NCBI GenBank assembly: GCA_036489495.1
Contig: DASXFR010000035.1
Span: 1-59,448 of the forward strand
From: DASZIT01 sp036489495
GTDB lineage: Bacteria > Actinomycetota > Acidimicrobiia > Acidimicrobiales > RAAP-2
Direction: 5' to 3'
Length of the DNA stretch: 59,448 bases
Shown one piece after another: positions 1 through 8,254 of this stretch. The position numbers were made by a program, and so were the translations under genes. The notes beneath the pieces are model-generated. The model searched no databases. It was given only the letters and a program-made list of their open reading frames with translations, and had not been told where the DNA came from. The first letter of the stretch is position 1. Each line of letters begins with the position of its first letter.

Positions 1-146
1 AGCCAGGCGATGATGGCGGCCGGACCCCCCGATGGTCGAGACGAAGAGGGCGCCGAACCGCCAGCCCGAGCCGGTGATCGACCCTTCGGAGGTGAACAGC
101 AGGCCGACGACGTTCCCCCGGCCACGACCGGGCCGATGCTAATCAA
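1..146 (-). other. possible broken small membrane-protein gene at left edge
   Basis: Read on the minus strand from a TTG at 144-146, a glycine-rich hydrophobic protein can be pieced together only by changing frame twice. The frame changes fall near the C5 run at about 115 and the C6 run at about 25. In the middle frame the peptide contains GLLFTSEGSITGSGWRFGAL. The gene runs off the window. It could be a decayed gene, a homopolymer sequencing error, or chance. I do not recognise the family with confidence. Confidence 0.22.
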
Positions 147-243
147 TAGAATCGTTTCCCGTCTTCGAATTTTGACAGAGTGATCGGAGCCTGCCGTCAA
201 CATCTCCATCATTTCGGGGTGGCTGCCACTGGTCGTCATCGGG

Positions 244-1491
244 GTGGCCGTGATCTCGCTGTTGGCGGCGATCGGCTGGCGGTCGGGACGTTGGCGCCGG
301 CAATTGCTCATCGGGATTCCGACCGGCGTCGTCGTCCCGCTGGCCGCCGATGTGATCCTGCACGTCAGCGGGGCGTTTCCGAACCGGTTCCCGGTCTCCG
401 CCTTTGTGTGGGGCGGGGTCTGGGTGCTGGCGGTGGTAGTCGCCGCGGTCGGATGGCCGGCGGCGACCCGGTGGATCCGGGTGATCTCCGTTGTCGCCGT
501 CCTCCTGACCGCGGTGGTCGTCGCCGATGCGCTGAACACGACCTATGTCCGATACCCGACGGTCGGGAGACTGGTGGATCTCGACGCGGTCAACCTGGTT
601 CCCAACGCCCAACTCCAGGTCATCCGCGACGAGGTGGCGAAGACCGGTCGGCTCCCGTCTAGGGGGGTGGTGGTATCCACCCATATTCCGGCGACGGTGT
701 CGAAGTTCAACGCCCACGACGCCTTCGTCTATCTCCCCCCGGCCTGGTTTGCCACCATCATTCCGGTATTGCCCACCCTGATCCTGTTGCCCGGCGAGCC
801 GGGAAGCTCCGCCGACTGGACCCAGCAAGGGAAGGCTGATCACATTGCCGACCAGTTCGCCGCCGGGCACCACGGGCTGGCGCCGATCATCGTGATGCCC
901 GACCCCAATGGCTTCCTGACCGTCGATACCGAGTGCGTCAACAGCTCCTTCGGCCAGGCGGAGACCTACCTGGTCCAGGACGTGCCCGCCTTCGCCCGGG
1001 CTACCTACGACGCCAGCGAAGGTCCCCGATCGTTGGCAGTGGCCGGCTTGTCAGCCGGGGGTTTCTGTTCGGTGAACCTGGCGTTGCGGAACCCGAAGGT
1101 CTTCCCGTTCTTTGCCAGCTATTCGGGATTGGCCAGCCCCCAGTATCAGGAGGACCCGCGGACCGACACCGTCAAGATCCTGTTCGGTGGCTCCAACGAG
1201 AACTTTCAAAAGAACAATCCGATCGCCCTCCTGAAGAACGCTTCCTATCCGGGTATGGCCGGCTGGCTGGCGGTGGGCAAGGACGATGCCCGACCACTGG
1301 CCGCCGCCCAGCGGCTCCAACCGGCGGCCGAGGCGGCCGGCATCGATACCTGCTTGGAGGTTCTTTCCGGCGGCCACGACTTCGGTGTCTGGGACCAGGC
1401 GTTCACCGACTCGTTGCCCTGGCTGTCCTGGAAGTTGGGACTCACTCCCCAGCCGGCGTCCGAAACCGCCAACTGCAAGCCGGGAGCCTGA
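244..1491 (+). CDS. membrane-anchored alpha/beta-hydrolase esterase (antigen 85/FrmB-like), copy A
   Basis: A putative extracytoplasmic esterase or acyltransferase of the esterase (Ag85/FrmB-like) superfamily. The N-terminal third is several membrane segments and the rest is an alpha/beta-hydrolase domain. The nucleophile elbow is GLSAGG (Ser270 from the GTG at 244), and the C-terminal GGHDF supplies the probable catalytic His. The protein is clearly paralogous, along its whole length, to the gene at 1674-2981 on the other strand. The start is uncertain: similarity to the paralog continues upstream to 184 through NISIISGWLPLVVIG, but the codon aligned with the paralog's Met is TCG (184-186), just after an in-frame TGA. 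Either the start codon is lost, or there is an upstream frameshift, or translation begins within the first membrane helix. The substrate is unknown. Confidence 0.8.
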   Translation: MAVISLLAAIGWRSGRWRRQLLIGIPTGVVVPLAADVILHVSGAFPNRFPVSAFVWGGVWVLAVVVAAVGWPAATRWIRVISVVAVLLTAVVVADALNTTYVRYPTVGRLVDLDAVNLVPNAQLQVIRDEVAKTGRLPSRGVVVSTHIPATVSKFNAHDAFVYLPPAWFATIIPVLPTLILLPGEPGSSADWTQQGKADHIADQFAAGHHGLAPIIVMPDPNGFLTVDTECVNSSFGQAETYLVQDVPAFARATYDASEGPRSLAVAGLSAGGFCSVNLALRNPKVFPFFASYSGLASPQYQEDPRTDTVKILFGGSNENFQKNNPIALLKNASYPGMAGWLAVGKDDARPLAAAQRLQPAAEAAGIDTCLEVLSGGHDFGVWDQAFTDSLPWLSWKLGLTPQPASETANCKPGA

Positions 1492-1502
1492 CCCGACCAC
1501 CG

Positions 1503-1575
1503 TGCGCCCCGGGGGACTCGAACCACCCAACCTGCGGATTAAGAATCCGCTGCTCCACCGTTGAGCTAGGGGCGC
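1503..1575 (-). tRNA. tRNA-Lys (CUU)
   Basis: On the minus strand the acceptor arm GCGCCCC (1569-1575) pairs with GGGGCGC (1504-1510). The anticodon stem GCGGA/TCCGC encloses loop TTCTTAA, giving anticodon CTT (Lys). The T-loop GGTTCGAGTCC is present. The discriminator base is A (1503) and CCA is not encoded. The gene lies between the 3' ends of two convergent paralogous esterase genes. Confidence 0.95.
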
Positions 1576-1673
1576 GACGAGATCCTAAGGGCGCGCCTCG
1601 GTTATTGCAACCGGTTACAACCTAAAGACACTCGCGCCTTCGTCCAAAACGGGTCGCATCACCGGTGCATCCA

Positions 1674-2981
1674 TCAATGCGTGGGCGGAGTGCATTGGGC
1701 CGGGGAGTCCGTCGGAGCCGGGGTAAGACCCAGTTTCCACGACAACCACGGCAGTGAGTCCTTGAAGGCTTGGGTCCAGAACGGGAAGTCGTGCCCCCCG
1801 GTGGGGGTCAGCAGACAGGCTTGCGACAGCCCGGCCTTGACCGCCAGGGCATGGAGTTGTCGAGCGGTGGGCAACTGGGGATCCTGGAGTCCGGCTTCGA
1901 ACCAGGCCGAAGTGGTGGGGAACTTGTTGTTGGTGAGCAAGATGGTGGGGTCGAACTTGTCGTACTCGGCCTGCGAGCCGTTGAAGAGGGTGTTGATGGT
2001 GACCTGGGTGTTGCCGGTCTCATAGGTCAGGATGGCGTAGCCCGAGTACGTCGCGAAGTCGGGAAAGATCTTCGGGTTGCGCAAAGCCAGCACTTCGGCG
2101 CAGGTCCCGCCGGCCGACAGTCCGGCCACCGCAAATGAGTGGGCGCCGGTGTTGGCATTGAATTCGGTGCGCATGTAGGCGGGCAGGTCAACAGTCAAGT
2201 ACGTCTCGGCATTGCCGAGTTTGCTGTTCACACATTCGGAGTCCTGGGCGGTCCCGTTGGCATCCGGCATGACGATGATCGGAGCCGTACCCCCGTGCTT
2301 GGCCGCGAACTCGTTGGCGGTGGTGTCGGCAAACGCCGCCCGGGTCCAGTCCGACGGCATGCCCGGGTAGCCGGCGATCAACACGATGACCGGGAGCGCC
2401 GGCATCGGGTTGTGGAACCACGCCGGGGGGAGGTACACCTCGGCTTGGGCCGCCTGGAACTTGGAGATGGTGGGCGGGATGGTGACGTTGATGGTGTCGC
2501 CGTGGTCGGGAAGGTGTCCGGTGTCCCGGACCTGATCCCGGATGGCCTGCAGGGCCGGGAGGCTGGTGAAGTTGGCGGCGTCCTTGCCCAGGGCCCGTTC
2601 GAGGGTCGGGTAGTAGCCGTACTGTTGGTTGACCACGGTGCCGGCGGCCAGGAAGCAGAACACCACTGCGACCACCGACAGGGGGCGGACGAACCAGCCT
2701 CCCCGTGCCCAACCGAGGATGGCGACCACCACCGAATAGATGGCCAGCCACGCCCAGAGATAGAAGGTGCGGGGGAAGTCGTCGGGCACGAACTTGAAGA
2801 AGTGGACCGCCAGGGCCAACAGGATGGTGGCGACAACCGCGATCGGAATCCCGTAGATCAGTTCGGTCTTCCAGGCTCCGTCCCGCCATCCAACCGTCAG
2901 GAGCAATGAGCCAATCGCCACCGCGATGACCACCACCGGGAACCAGCCGGTGATGATGGAGAAGTTGATGACGAGTTCCAT
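1674..2981 (-). CDS. membrane-anchored alpha/beta-hydrolase esterase (antigen 85/FrmB-like), copy B
   Basis: A 435-residue paralog of the gene at 244-1491, in opposite orientation. Four hydrophobic helices lie at about residues 9-30, 43-64, 72-92 and 99-118. They are followed by an extracytoplasmic alpha/beta-hydrolase domain with GLSAGG (nucleophile Ser289) and a late GGHDF motif carrying the probable catalytic His. By family knowledge such domains act as esterases or acyltransferases, including mycolyltransferases, but nothing here identifies the substrate. It has a normal ATG, and a TAGGGT hexamer lies 14 nt upstream of it. Its intact N-terminus is the reference showing that copy A lacks a start at the equivalent position. 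Confidence 0.82.
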   Translation of the reverse strand: MELVINFSIITGWFPVVVIAVAIGSLLLTVGWRDGAWKTELIYGIPIAVVATILLALAVHFFKFVPDDFPRTFYLWAWLAIYSVVVAILGWARGGWFVRPLSVVAVVFCFLAAGTVVNQQYGYYPTLERALGKDAANFTSLPALQAIRDQVRDTGHLPDHGDTINVTIPPTISKFQAAQAEVYLPPAWFHNPMPALPVIVLIAGYPGMPSDWTRAAFADTTANEFAAKHGGTAPIIVMPDANGTAQDSECVNSKLGNAETYLTVDLPAYMRTEFNANTGAHSFAVAGLSAGGTCAEVLALRNPKIFPDFATYSGYAILTYETGNTQVTINTLFNGSQAEYDKFDPTILLTNNKFPTTSAWFEAGLQDPQLPTARQLHALAVKAGLSQACLLTPTGGHDFPFWTQAFKDSLPWLSWKLGLTPAPTDSPAQCTPPTH

Positions 2982-3031
2982 AGGCGCTGGTGAAGACCCT
3001 ACAGGGGGGAACCGTGCCCGTCAGGGCTCTC

Positions 3032-4375
3032 TCAGGAGTGACCCGATGCCGTGCTGCGGGGTTTGGTGGTCGTTGTGGTCGGGGTCGGACCGGTGGGATA
3101 GGCCGACGACATGGTGAAGAAGTCCCGGGCCCAATAGGAGGCGAAATAGCGTCCCGGCCCGCCGGTCATCTGGGGGAGGAGCTGGGTCCCATTGTCGGGG
3201 GTGGCCGCCCCGTAGGGAGTCGAAGGGTTGTAGAAGGAGAAGTTGACCCAGTCGGTGTTGATGTCGAGCTCCATGGCCCGGGTGGCGCCGGCGCGGACCA
3301 GGAGGTCGGCGAGATCGGTGATGTTCAGCCCGGGGCCACCGACGTAGACCAGCGCACCGGTGGGCGTCACCCCGAGGCCGGATCGGTAGACGTACACCGC
3401 CCCACCTAGGGTGTTGCCCCATTGGGTGGTGTCAGCGGCATTCAGCCCGGGGACAGGTTGACCCCCATCGACGATCAAGTCGAGGTTCTGGCGGACGGCG
3501 ACGACATTGGGGGTGAGGCTGGCATCCCGTCCCCAGTCAGCCACCGTCATGCTCCCGTCGTTGTAGATCACCGCCGATGCCGCTCCCGTCCGCAGCGGCA
3601 TCAAGGTCTTGCCATCGGTGTAGTAGCCCCCGTTGGATTGACCGGACAGGAAGCCGGCATTGAAGGCGGAGACCAGGGAGTTGGCCCCGGTGGCCTGGAT
3701 GGGTGCGGTATGGCTGAACGGGCCGCCGCCGGGGATCTGGCTCCCTGAGTAGAGGGTGGCGTGCAGCAATTTGGTGTCCATCCACGCGACCCCCACCACG
3801 TAACTGGTGTGGACGGCGTCCGGCCGGAGCTCGGTGGTGTAGATGGCGGGGAGGCCGTCGACCAGTCGACCGGCCGGGGACCACTGGCCCTCACCGGCCA
3901 CCGGTGGGCTGGCGAACGGCGCCATCGCCACCGGCGGCGGCAGATGGGGTGGCCCGGCGGCCACCGTGGTCTGGGTGGTGACCGGGGTCTTGATCGCCCC
4001 CTTGGGGACGGCCCCCCCGACCTTGGGCGCGTGGTGGCTGTACCAGTAATTCTCGACCTTGTTGACAATCGAGCCGGCACCGTTCTGGCGGGCCCACTCG
4101 GCAAACCGGGCGCTCATCGAACTCCCGTAGGAGGGATTGGTCAACGCCCCACCCAGAGAGATGGCCAACCAGATCAGCAGGCCGGCCAAGATCACCCCGA
4201 TGATGGCTTTCATCCTCCGCCGGCGATAGAGCTTCTCCTGGCGGGCGCGGACCCGTCGGAGCTTCCGGCCCCGGGCCCGGTGGGCCGGGCCTTTGCCGCC
4301 ACCGGCCGGCGTGGCCTGCGACGATGGGGGGCGCTCGACGGTATCGACCAAGGGAATTTCCTGAGTATCTTGCAT
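3032..4375 (-). CDS. phosphodiester glycosidase-like (DUF2233/NAGPA) membrane-anchored protein
   Basis: A 447-residue protein with a basic cytoplasmic N-terminus, one transmembrane helix at about residues 55-75, a Pro/Ala/Thr-rich linker and a C-terminal domain resembling phosphodiester glycosidases. The recognisable part is the AFNAGF...GGYYTDGK...PLRTGAASAVIYNDG region, followed by ...LIVDGGQPVPG and ...MELDINTDWVNF. Members of the NAGPA superfamily remove or process phosphodiester-linked sugars on glycoconjugates. Here the protein would act outside the membrane, possibly on cell-wall or exopolysaccharide glycans; that role is inferred. The tail is Thr/Pro-rich. It is divergent from the antiporter gene. 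Confidence 0.75.
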   Translation of the reverse strand: MQDTQEIPLVDTVERPPSSQATPAGGGKGPAHRARGRKLRRVRARQEKLYRRRRMKAIIGVILAGLLIWLAISLGGALTNPSYGSSMSARFAEWARQNGAGSIVNKVENYWYSHHAPKVGGAVPKGAIKTPVTTQTTVAAGPPHLPPPVAMAPFASPPVAGEGQWSPAGRLVDGLPAIYTTELRPDAVHTSYVVGVAWMDTKLLHATLYSGSQIPGGGPFSHTAPIQATGANSLVSAFNAGFLSGQSNGGYYTDGKTLMPLRTGAASAVIYNDGSMTVADWGRDASLTPNVVAVRQNLDLIVDGGQPVPGLNAADTTQWGNTLGGAVYVYRSGLGVTPTGALVYVGGPGLNITDLADLLVRAGATRAMELDINTDWVNFSFYNPSTPYGAATPDNGTQLLPQMTGGPGRYFASYWARDFFTMSSAYPTGPTPTTTTTKPRSTASGHS

Positions 4376-4639
4376 GCCCGCCCGCCTAGAAGGCGCGGGG
4401 TGATGGAATTGACAACCTCGTGTGGTGAACCAAGACCAGCCATCGTGACTGAGGTGAACGACCGCCAGCGGCGCGGCCGGATCCGTATAAGCCCGCGATG
4501 GTATGAGGATCGGCCACTAGACGTCCAACTTTAGCTGGGGCGTGGGCCGGAGTGGGGTCGAACGGTGGCCGCCCCTTGGCGACCAGCGCCTCCCGGGTCG
4601 GTTTCGCCGCTGGGGGCGAAGCGGTCTTCCTCCCCAAAG

Positions 4640-4645
4640 TACGGT
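4640..4645 (+). promoter_or_regulatory. -10 hexamer TACGGT, leaderless layout for the antiporter gene
   Basis: TACGGT ends 8 nt before the ATG at 4654, so transcription would begin at or next to the start codon. The upstream intergenic region (4376-4639) shows no gene; it holds only a short inverted repeat TTCGCC/GGCGAA at about 4599-4618. Confidence 0.5.
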
Positions 4646-4653
4646 AGGGACCG

Positions 4654-5868
4654 ATGGCCGCCTCGTGGATCCCCACCCTGGTCCTGGTGGCCGGAATTGC
4701 GGTGCTGGCGCCGATCCTGTCCGAATTGAGCGGGAAGCTCGGCGTTCCTGCCATGGTGCTCGAGATCATCCTGGGGATCGTGGTCGGGCCCGACGTCCTG
4801 AAGCTCGCCCATACCGGAAGTGTGGTCAGTGGATTCTCGGATATGGGGCTGGCCTTTCTGATGTTCCTGGCCGGCTACGAACTGGATCTCCTCCGGATCC
4901 GGGGCCGCCCGTTGCGGCTGGCCACGGTCAGCTGGGTGTCGTCGGCGGTGGTGGCGGTGGGGATTTCCCTGGCGGTGGTGGCCACCGGCCTCGAACACGA
5001 TCCGGTGGTGTTCGGGCTGACCCTGACCACCACGGCCTTGGGGACGGTGTTGCCGGTGCTCCGTGACGCCGGTGTCCTGGAGACCGAGTTCGGCCGGCAT
5101 GTGATGGCGGCCGGAACCATTGGCGAGTTCGGCCCCATCGTGGCGGTGTCCGTATTCCTGACCGAGAGGCATCCGGCCATCACCATCCTGCTGTTGGTGG
5201 TGTTCTTCGTCACCGCGGTGTCGGCCGCGCTGCTGGCCACCCGCACCCAGCAACCCCACGTGGTGGCCATGCTCGGCCGACATCTCCATTCGAGCTCGCA
5301 GCTGCCGGTCCGGATATCCGTGCTCCTCATCTTCTTGCTCATCTATTTGGCCTTCACCCTCGGCCTTGACGTGCTGCTCGGCGCGGTCGCCGCCGGGGTG
5401 GTGGTCCGTCTGTTCAGCGAAGGCGACGACGGCCCGGTCATCCGCGGGAAGCTCGAGGCCATCGGTTTCGGATTTCTGATCCCGATCTTCTTCGTGGTGA
5501 GTGGAGTGACCTTCGATCTCCATTCCCTCCTTCACAATCCGAGCGCCGCCCTTCGCATCCCGCTCTATCTCGTGTTGTTGCTGGCGGTCCGGGGCGCCCC
5601 CTCGCTGTTCGTCTACCGGAAGCAGCTGCCGAAACGGGAGCAGGTGCCTCTGGCCCTCTTCTCGGTCACCGGGCTGCCGCTGATCGTGGTGATCGCCGAG
5701 ATCGGAGTGGCCGCCGACAAGATGACTCACGAGAACGCCGCCGCCCTCATCGCCGCCGGGGTTCTCTCCGTGCTCATCTTTCCGGCCGTTGGATTGCGAT
5801 TGCTGCGGGGCGCCCCGGCCAGATCCCCGGGAGCTCCCCCCGAAGGGGACCCGCTCGGGCGGGGTTGA
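4654..5868 (+). CDS. cation:proton antiporter, CPA2/Kef-type membrane domain
   Basis: A 404-residue integral membrane protein with about 11-12 hydrophobic helices and the fold order of monovalent cation/proton antiporters. Typical stretches are ELSGKLGVPAMVLEIILGI near the N-terminus and the discontinuous-helix region around GTIGEFGPIVAVSVFL. It lacks a C-terminal RCK/TrkA-N domain, so any regulation by nucleotides would need a partner. It would exchange Na+ or K+ for H+ across the cytoplasmic membrane; ion specificity cannot be read from sequence. The start is supported by a -10 hexamer 8 nt upstream. It converges on the unknown gene at 5870-6934, with stop codons almost touching. Confidence 0.85.
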   Translation: MAASWIPTLVLVAGIAVLAPILSELSGKLGVPAMVLEIILGIVVGPDVLKLAHTGSVVSGFSDMGLAFLMFLAGYELDLLRIRGRPLRLATVSWVSSAVVAVGISLAVVATGLEHDPVVFGLTLTTTALGTVLPVLRDAGVLETEFGRHVMAAGTIGEFGPIVAVSVFLTERHPAITILLLVVFFVTAVSAALLATRTQQPHVVAMLGRHLHSSSQLPVRISVLLIFLLIYLAFTLGLDVLLGAVAAGVVVRLFSEGDDGPVIRGKLEAIGFGFLIPIFFVVSGVTFDLHSLLHNPSAALRIPLYLVLLLAVRGAPSLFVYRKQLPKREQVPLALFSVTGLPLIVVIAEIGVAADKMTHENAAALIAAGVLSVLIFPAVGLRLLRGAPARSPGAPPEGDPLGRG

Positions 5869-5869
5869 T

Positions 5870-6934
5870 CTAGGAGGTCGTGGACCACAATCGGAGTTGT
5901 GGCTCTTCCACCTGGGACAACGGGTGGTACCCCGGCAGTTCGTCCATGGGGGTGTCGAGGTAGATCTTGGCCTCCGGCGGATGGGCGAAGCGGCCGTGGC
6001 TCCAGCGGATCTCGATATGCCCGGCGACGGTGGACGGCAAGCGGGATTCTTTGCGGCGGGAACGATACCGGCAGCGCCAATCGACCCGGGGCTGACCGGC
6101 CGCCCCCGGGGCAATGTTGAAATCGAGCACCTCGAACTCGTCTCTCCAGTCCCAGGGGCTGGAGATCCGGTACTGGACGGGCTGGCCGGTGTGCCGGTCG
6201 ATCCCGAGCACGAAATAAGGAGCACTGCCGATCCGGAGCAAGCGCCACATCATGAGCTCCGATCCGATGCCGGATTCGTCCATCCGTTGGTTCCAGCGCT
6301 GGGCGGATGCCCGGCTCACCGTCGCGCACAGTCGGCCATAGCCAGCCCGGGTCTCCTCGGTGGGATAGGACCGTCCGGCCAGGGCATCCCGGAGTTCTCG
6401 ATGCTGGTCTTTGGTGCAGAGCCCGGGGGCGGGCGGAAAATCGGTCATCCCAGTGGCGGCCAGGCATCCGGCATACAGCGCCAGCAACTCGTCAGGGGCC
6501 ACCACCTCGAACCAGTCGGCGCGGTCCCAGCGTCCGGACATGGCCAACAATCCCTCGAACAGACGGGCCGGCGAGGTGTTGGCCAGGATGTCGGACTCGT
6601 ACTTGCAACTGATCAGGTAGACGTGGTCGATGCGGAGATCGATCGGGGCGACTTCGTCACCCGGGGCCCGGCGGCCGCCGGTCCATTCGATGATCCTGGG
6701 GACTCTCCCGCCCAGCCCGTCGGGGGCCGCCAACATGGCCTGGCCGTTCTCGAACGCCAGTCGGAACTCGACGGCGAATCGCCCGTTCCCGTGGATGTCC
6801 TGAAGCCGGTCCCAGATCTCGTTCCCTACCCTCAGCTGTTCAGGCCGTCGGGCCAGGGCGCGGGAGAGGTCCGGATATCCGAGCGTCCCGAGGGCGGTCC
6901 CGAGCTCGGTGACGGTGGTCCGGTCATCGGGCAT
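5870..6934 (-). CDS. conserved actinobacterial protein of unknown function (possible nuclease-like fold)
   Basis: A 354-residue soluble protein with no signal peptide or membrane segment. I recognise it only as a conserved actinobacterial hypothetical. The best-marked region is residues about 80-125: RIIEWTGG, then GDEVAPIDLRIDHVYLISCK. This arrangement (Glu, then Asp, then a hydrophobic strand ending in Cys-Lys) resembles the core of PD-(D/E)XK nucleases, but that is pattern-level inference. The C-terminal half contains SSPWDWRDEFEVLDFNIAPG and a Trp-rich region. Its neighbours (antiporter, beta-propeller lipoprotein) say nothing about its role. Confidence 0.6.
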   Translation of the reverse strand: MPDDRTTVTELGTALGTLGYPDLSRALARRPEQLRVGNEIWDRLQDIHGNGRFAVEFRLAFENGQAMLAAPDGLGGRVPRIIEWTGGRRAPGDEVAPIDLRIDHVYLISCKYESDILANTSPARLFEGLLAMSGRWDRADWFEVVAPDELLALYAGCLAATGMTDFPPAPGLCTKDQHRELRDALAGRSYPTEETRAGYGRLCATVSRASAQRWNQRMDESGIGSELMMWRLLRIGSAPYFVLGIDRHTGQPVQYRISSPWDWRDEFEVLDFNIAPGAAGQPRVDWRCRYRSRRKESRLPSTVAGHIEIRWSHGRFAHPPEAKIYLDTPMDELPGYHPLSQVEEPQLRLWSTTS

Positions 6935-6973
6935 GAGCCGGTCCTCGAGCGACGTGGACCCAACCCGGTCGGT

Positions 6974-8242
6974 TCACGGCCCGACCAGATGCTGAATGAT
7001 CGATTCCCCGACCGATAGGCACTGCGAGGTGGAGGAGCAGGTCACCCCCACAAGGGGTTCCGGCGAGGTGACGGTGGTGGCCCCCTTCCAGGGCTTGGCC
7101 GTCGACCCCGTGAAGAGCAAGACCCCCGAAGCGGGTGAACTGGTGATGGTGCTTCCCACCGCCACACAGGTGTCATCGGCGATACAGGAAACGCCGAAGA
7201 GCTCGGCGACCGACGCCGGCGTCGGCTGGCTGGTCCAGGTCGCCCCCCCGTTGGAGGTGGTGAAGACCAATCCATGGCCGGTGCGGGCCAGGTTCTGAGC
7301 GGCGGTGGTGGATCCGACCACCGTGCATCTCACCCCGGCGACGCCGACCGGGAGTGACGAGGTGGTCGGCGGTGCGGTACTTGTCGGTGAGGTCGGAACC
7401 GTGATCTGGCCGCTGGGCGCCGCGCCCGGTACCGAGCCGGACTGGTCGGCCGGCCCCTGCACGCAGGAGACAGAATTCAGAAAACCCGAACCCGCCGGGA
7501 TCGGGAGGGTGGCCCACGAGGAGCCGCCATTCGAGGTGGACACCACCGAACCGGCCGTGGCGTGGCCGGTCACCCAGCAATGCTGGGCATCGACGCACGA
7601 GACGCCGCTGGCCCCACTGCTGCCTCCCGACAACATCCCCGCCTGAGTCCAGGTGGCGCCGGCCGAAGTCGACACCAGGGCAACGTCGCCTGAGGCGAAC
7701 GAGCCGATGGCCATGCACCGCCGATCCGATCCACAGGTCACGGTTGTCACGTCGCCGATCCCGGTGGGAACGGTCGCCGGGCCCCAGCTGGTTCCCCCGT
7801 TGTTGGTAACGATCGCGATGCCCTGGTTGCTTTGGCCCTGGCCGACGGCCACACACTGGGACGGGGTGCTGCAGGCGATGTCGGCGAGGTAGCCGGTGGT
7901 CGGCGGGATGGACTGGGGAATCCAGCTGGTCCCGCCGTTGGTAGTGGCGATCAACGCGGCCCCGTTGGGTGCGCCGCCACTGCCGACGGTGGAGCCGACC
8001 GCCCAGCATTTGGCCGCGGTCGCGCAGGTAACCGCCACCACCGAATTGACCGGCTTGGGCGGCACCACCGGAGCCAAGGATCCGCTCCAGGGCGACCCGG
8101 TCTTGAATGGGACGGTGGCCAGGGTTTGCGACGTCTTCCCTGGTGAGAGCGGGGCTGGGCTCGACGTGCACCCGGCCAGGACGGCCCCGATGAGGAGGCC
8201 GGCCATCGCCTCCCGTTTCCAACCACGGGATACACCCCTCAT
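6974..8242 (-). CDS. beta-propeller lipoprotein with repeated cysteine pairs
   Basis: A 422-residue exported lipoprotein: a type II signal peptide with lipobox LAGC (Cys25), then a Pro-rich linker and about seven to eight beta-propeller blades. Each blade starts with a pair such as VTCATAAKCWAVGS or VSCIADDTCVAVGS and ends with a BNR/Ycf48-like NGGTSW motif. The regular Cys-x5-7-Cys pairs suggest one disulfide per blade, which fits an extracytoplasmic location. One blade is enlarged by a Pro/Ser/Thr-rich insertion (about residues 255-290). It starts 12 nt downstream of the RDD-protein gene and is probably in its operon. The binding partner is unknown. Confidence 0.72.
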   Translation of the reverse strand: MRGVSRGWKREAMAGLLIGAVLAGCTSSPAPLSPGKTSQTLATVPFKTGSPWSGSLAPVVPPKPVNSVVAVTCATAAKCWAVGSTVGSGGAPNGAALIATTNGGTSWIPQSIPPTTGYLADIACSTPSQCVAVGQGQSNQGIAIVTNNGGTSWGPATVPTGIGDVTTVTCGSDRRCMAIGSFASGDVALVSTSAGATWTQAGMLSGGSSGASGVSCVDAQHCWVTGHATAGSVVSTSNGGSSWATLPIPAGSGFLNSVSCVQGPADQSGSVPGAAPSGQITVPTSPTSTAPPTTSSLPVGVAGVRCTVVGSTTAAQNLARTGHGLVFTTSNGGATWTSQPTPASVAELFGVSCIADDTCVAVGSTITSSPASGVLLFTGSTAKPWKGATTVTSPEPLVGVTCSSTSQCLSVGESIIQHLVGP

Positions 8243-8254
8243 GGCGAGGGCCGG

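Noticed and set aside
4531..6225. 564-residue minus-strand open frame opposite the antiporter
   Set aside because: His/Gln/Glu/Gly-rich shadow; the plus strand encodes a convincing multi-helix antiporter with a promoter.
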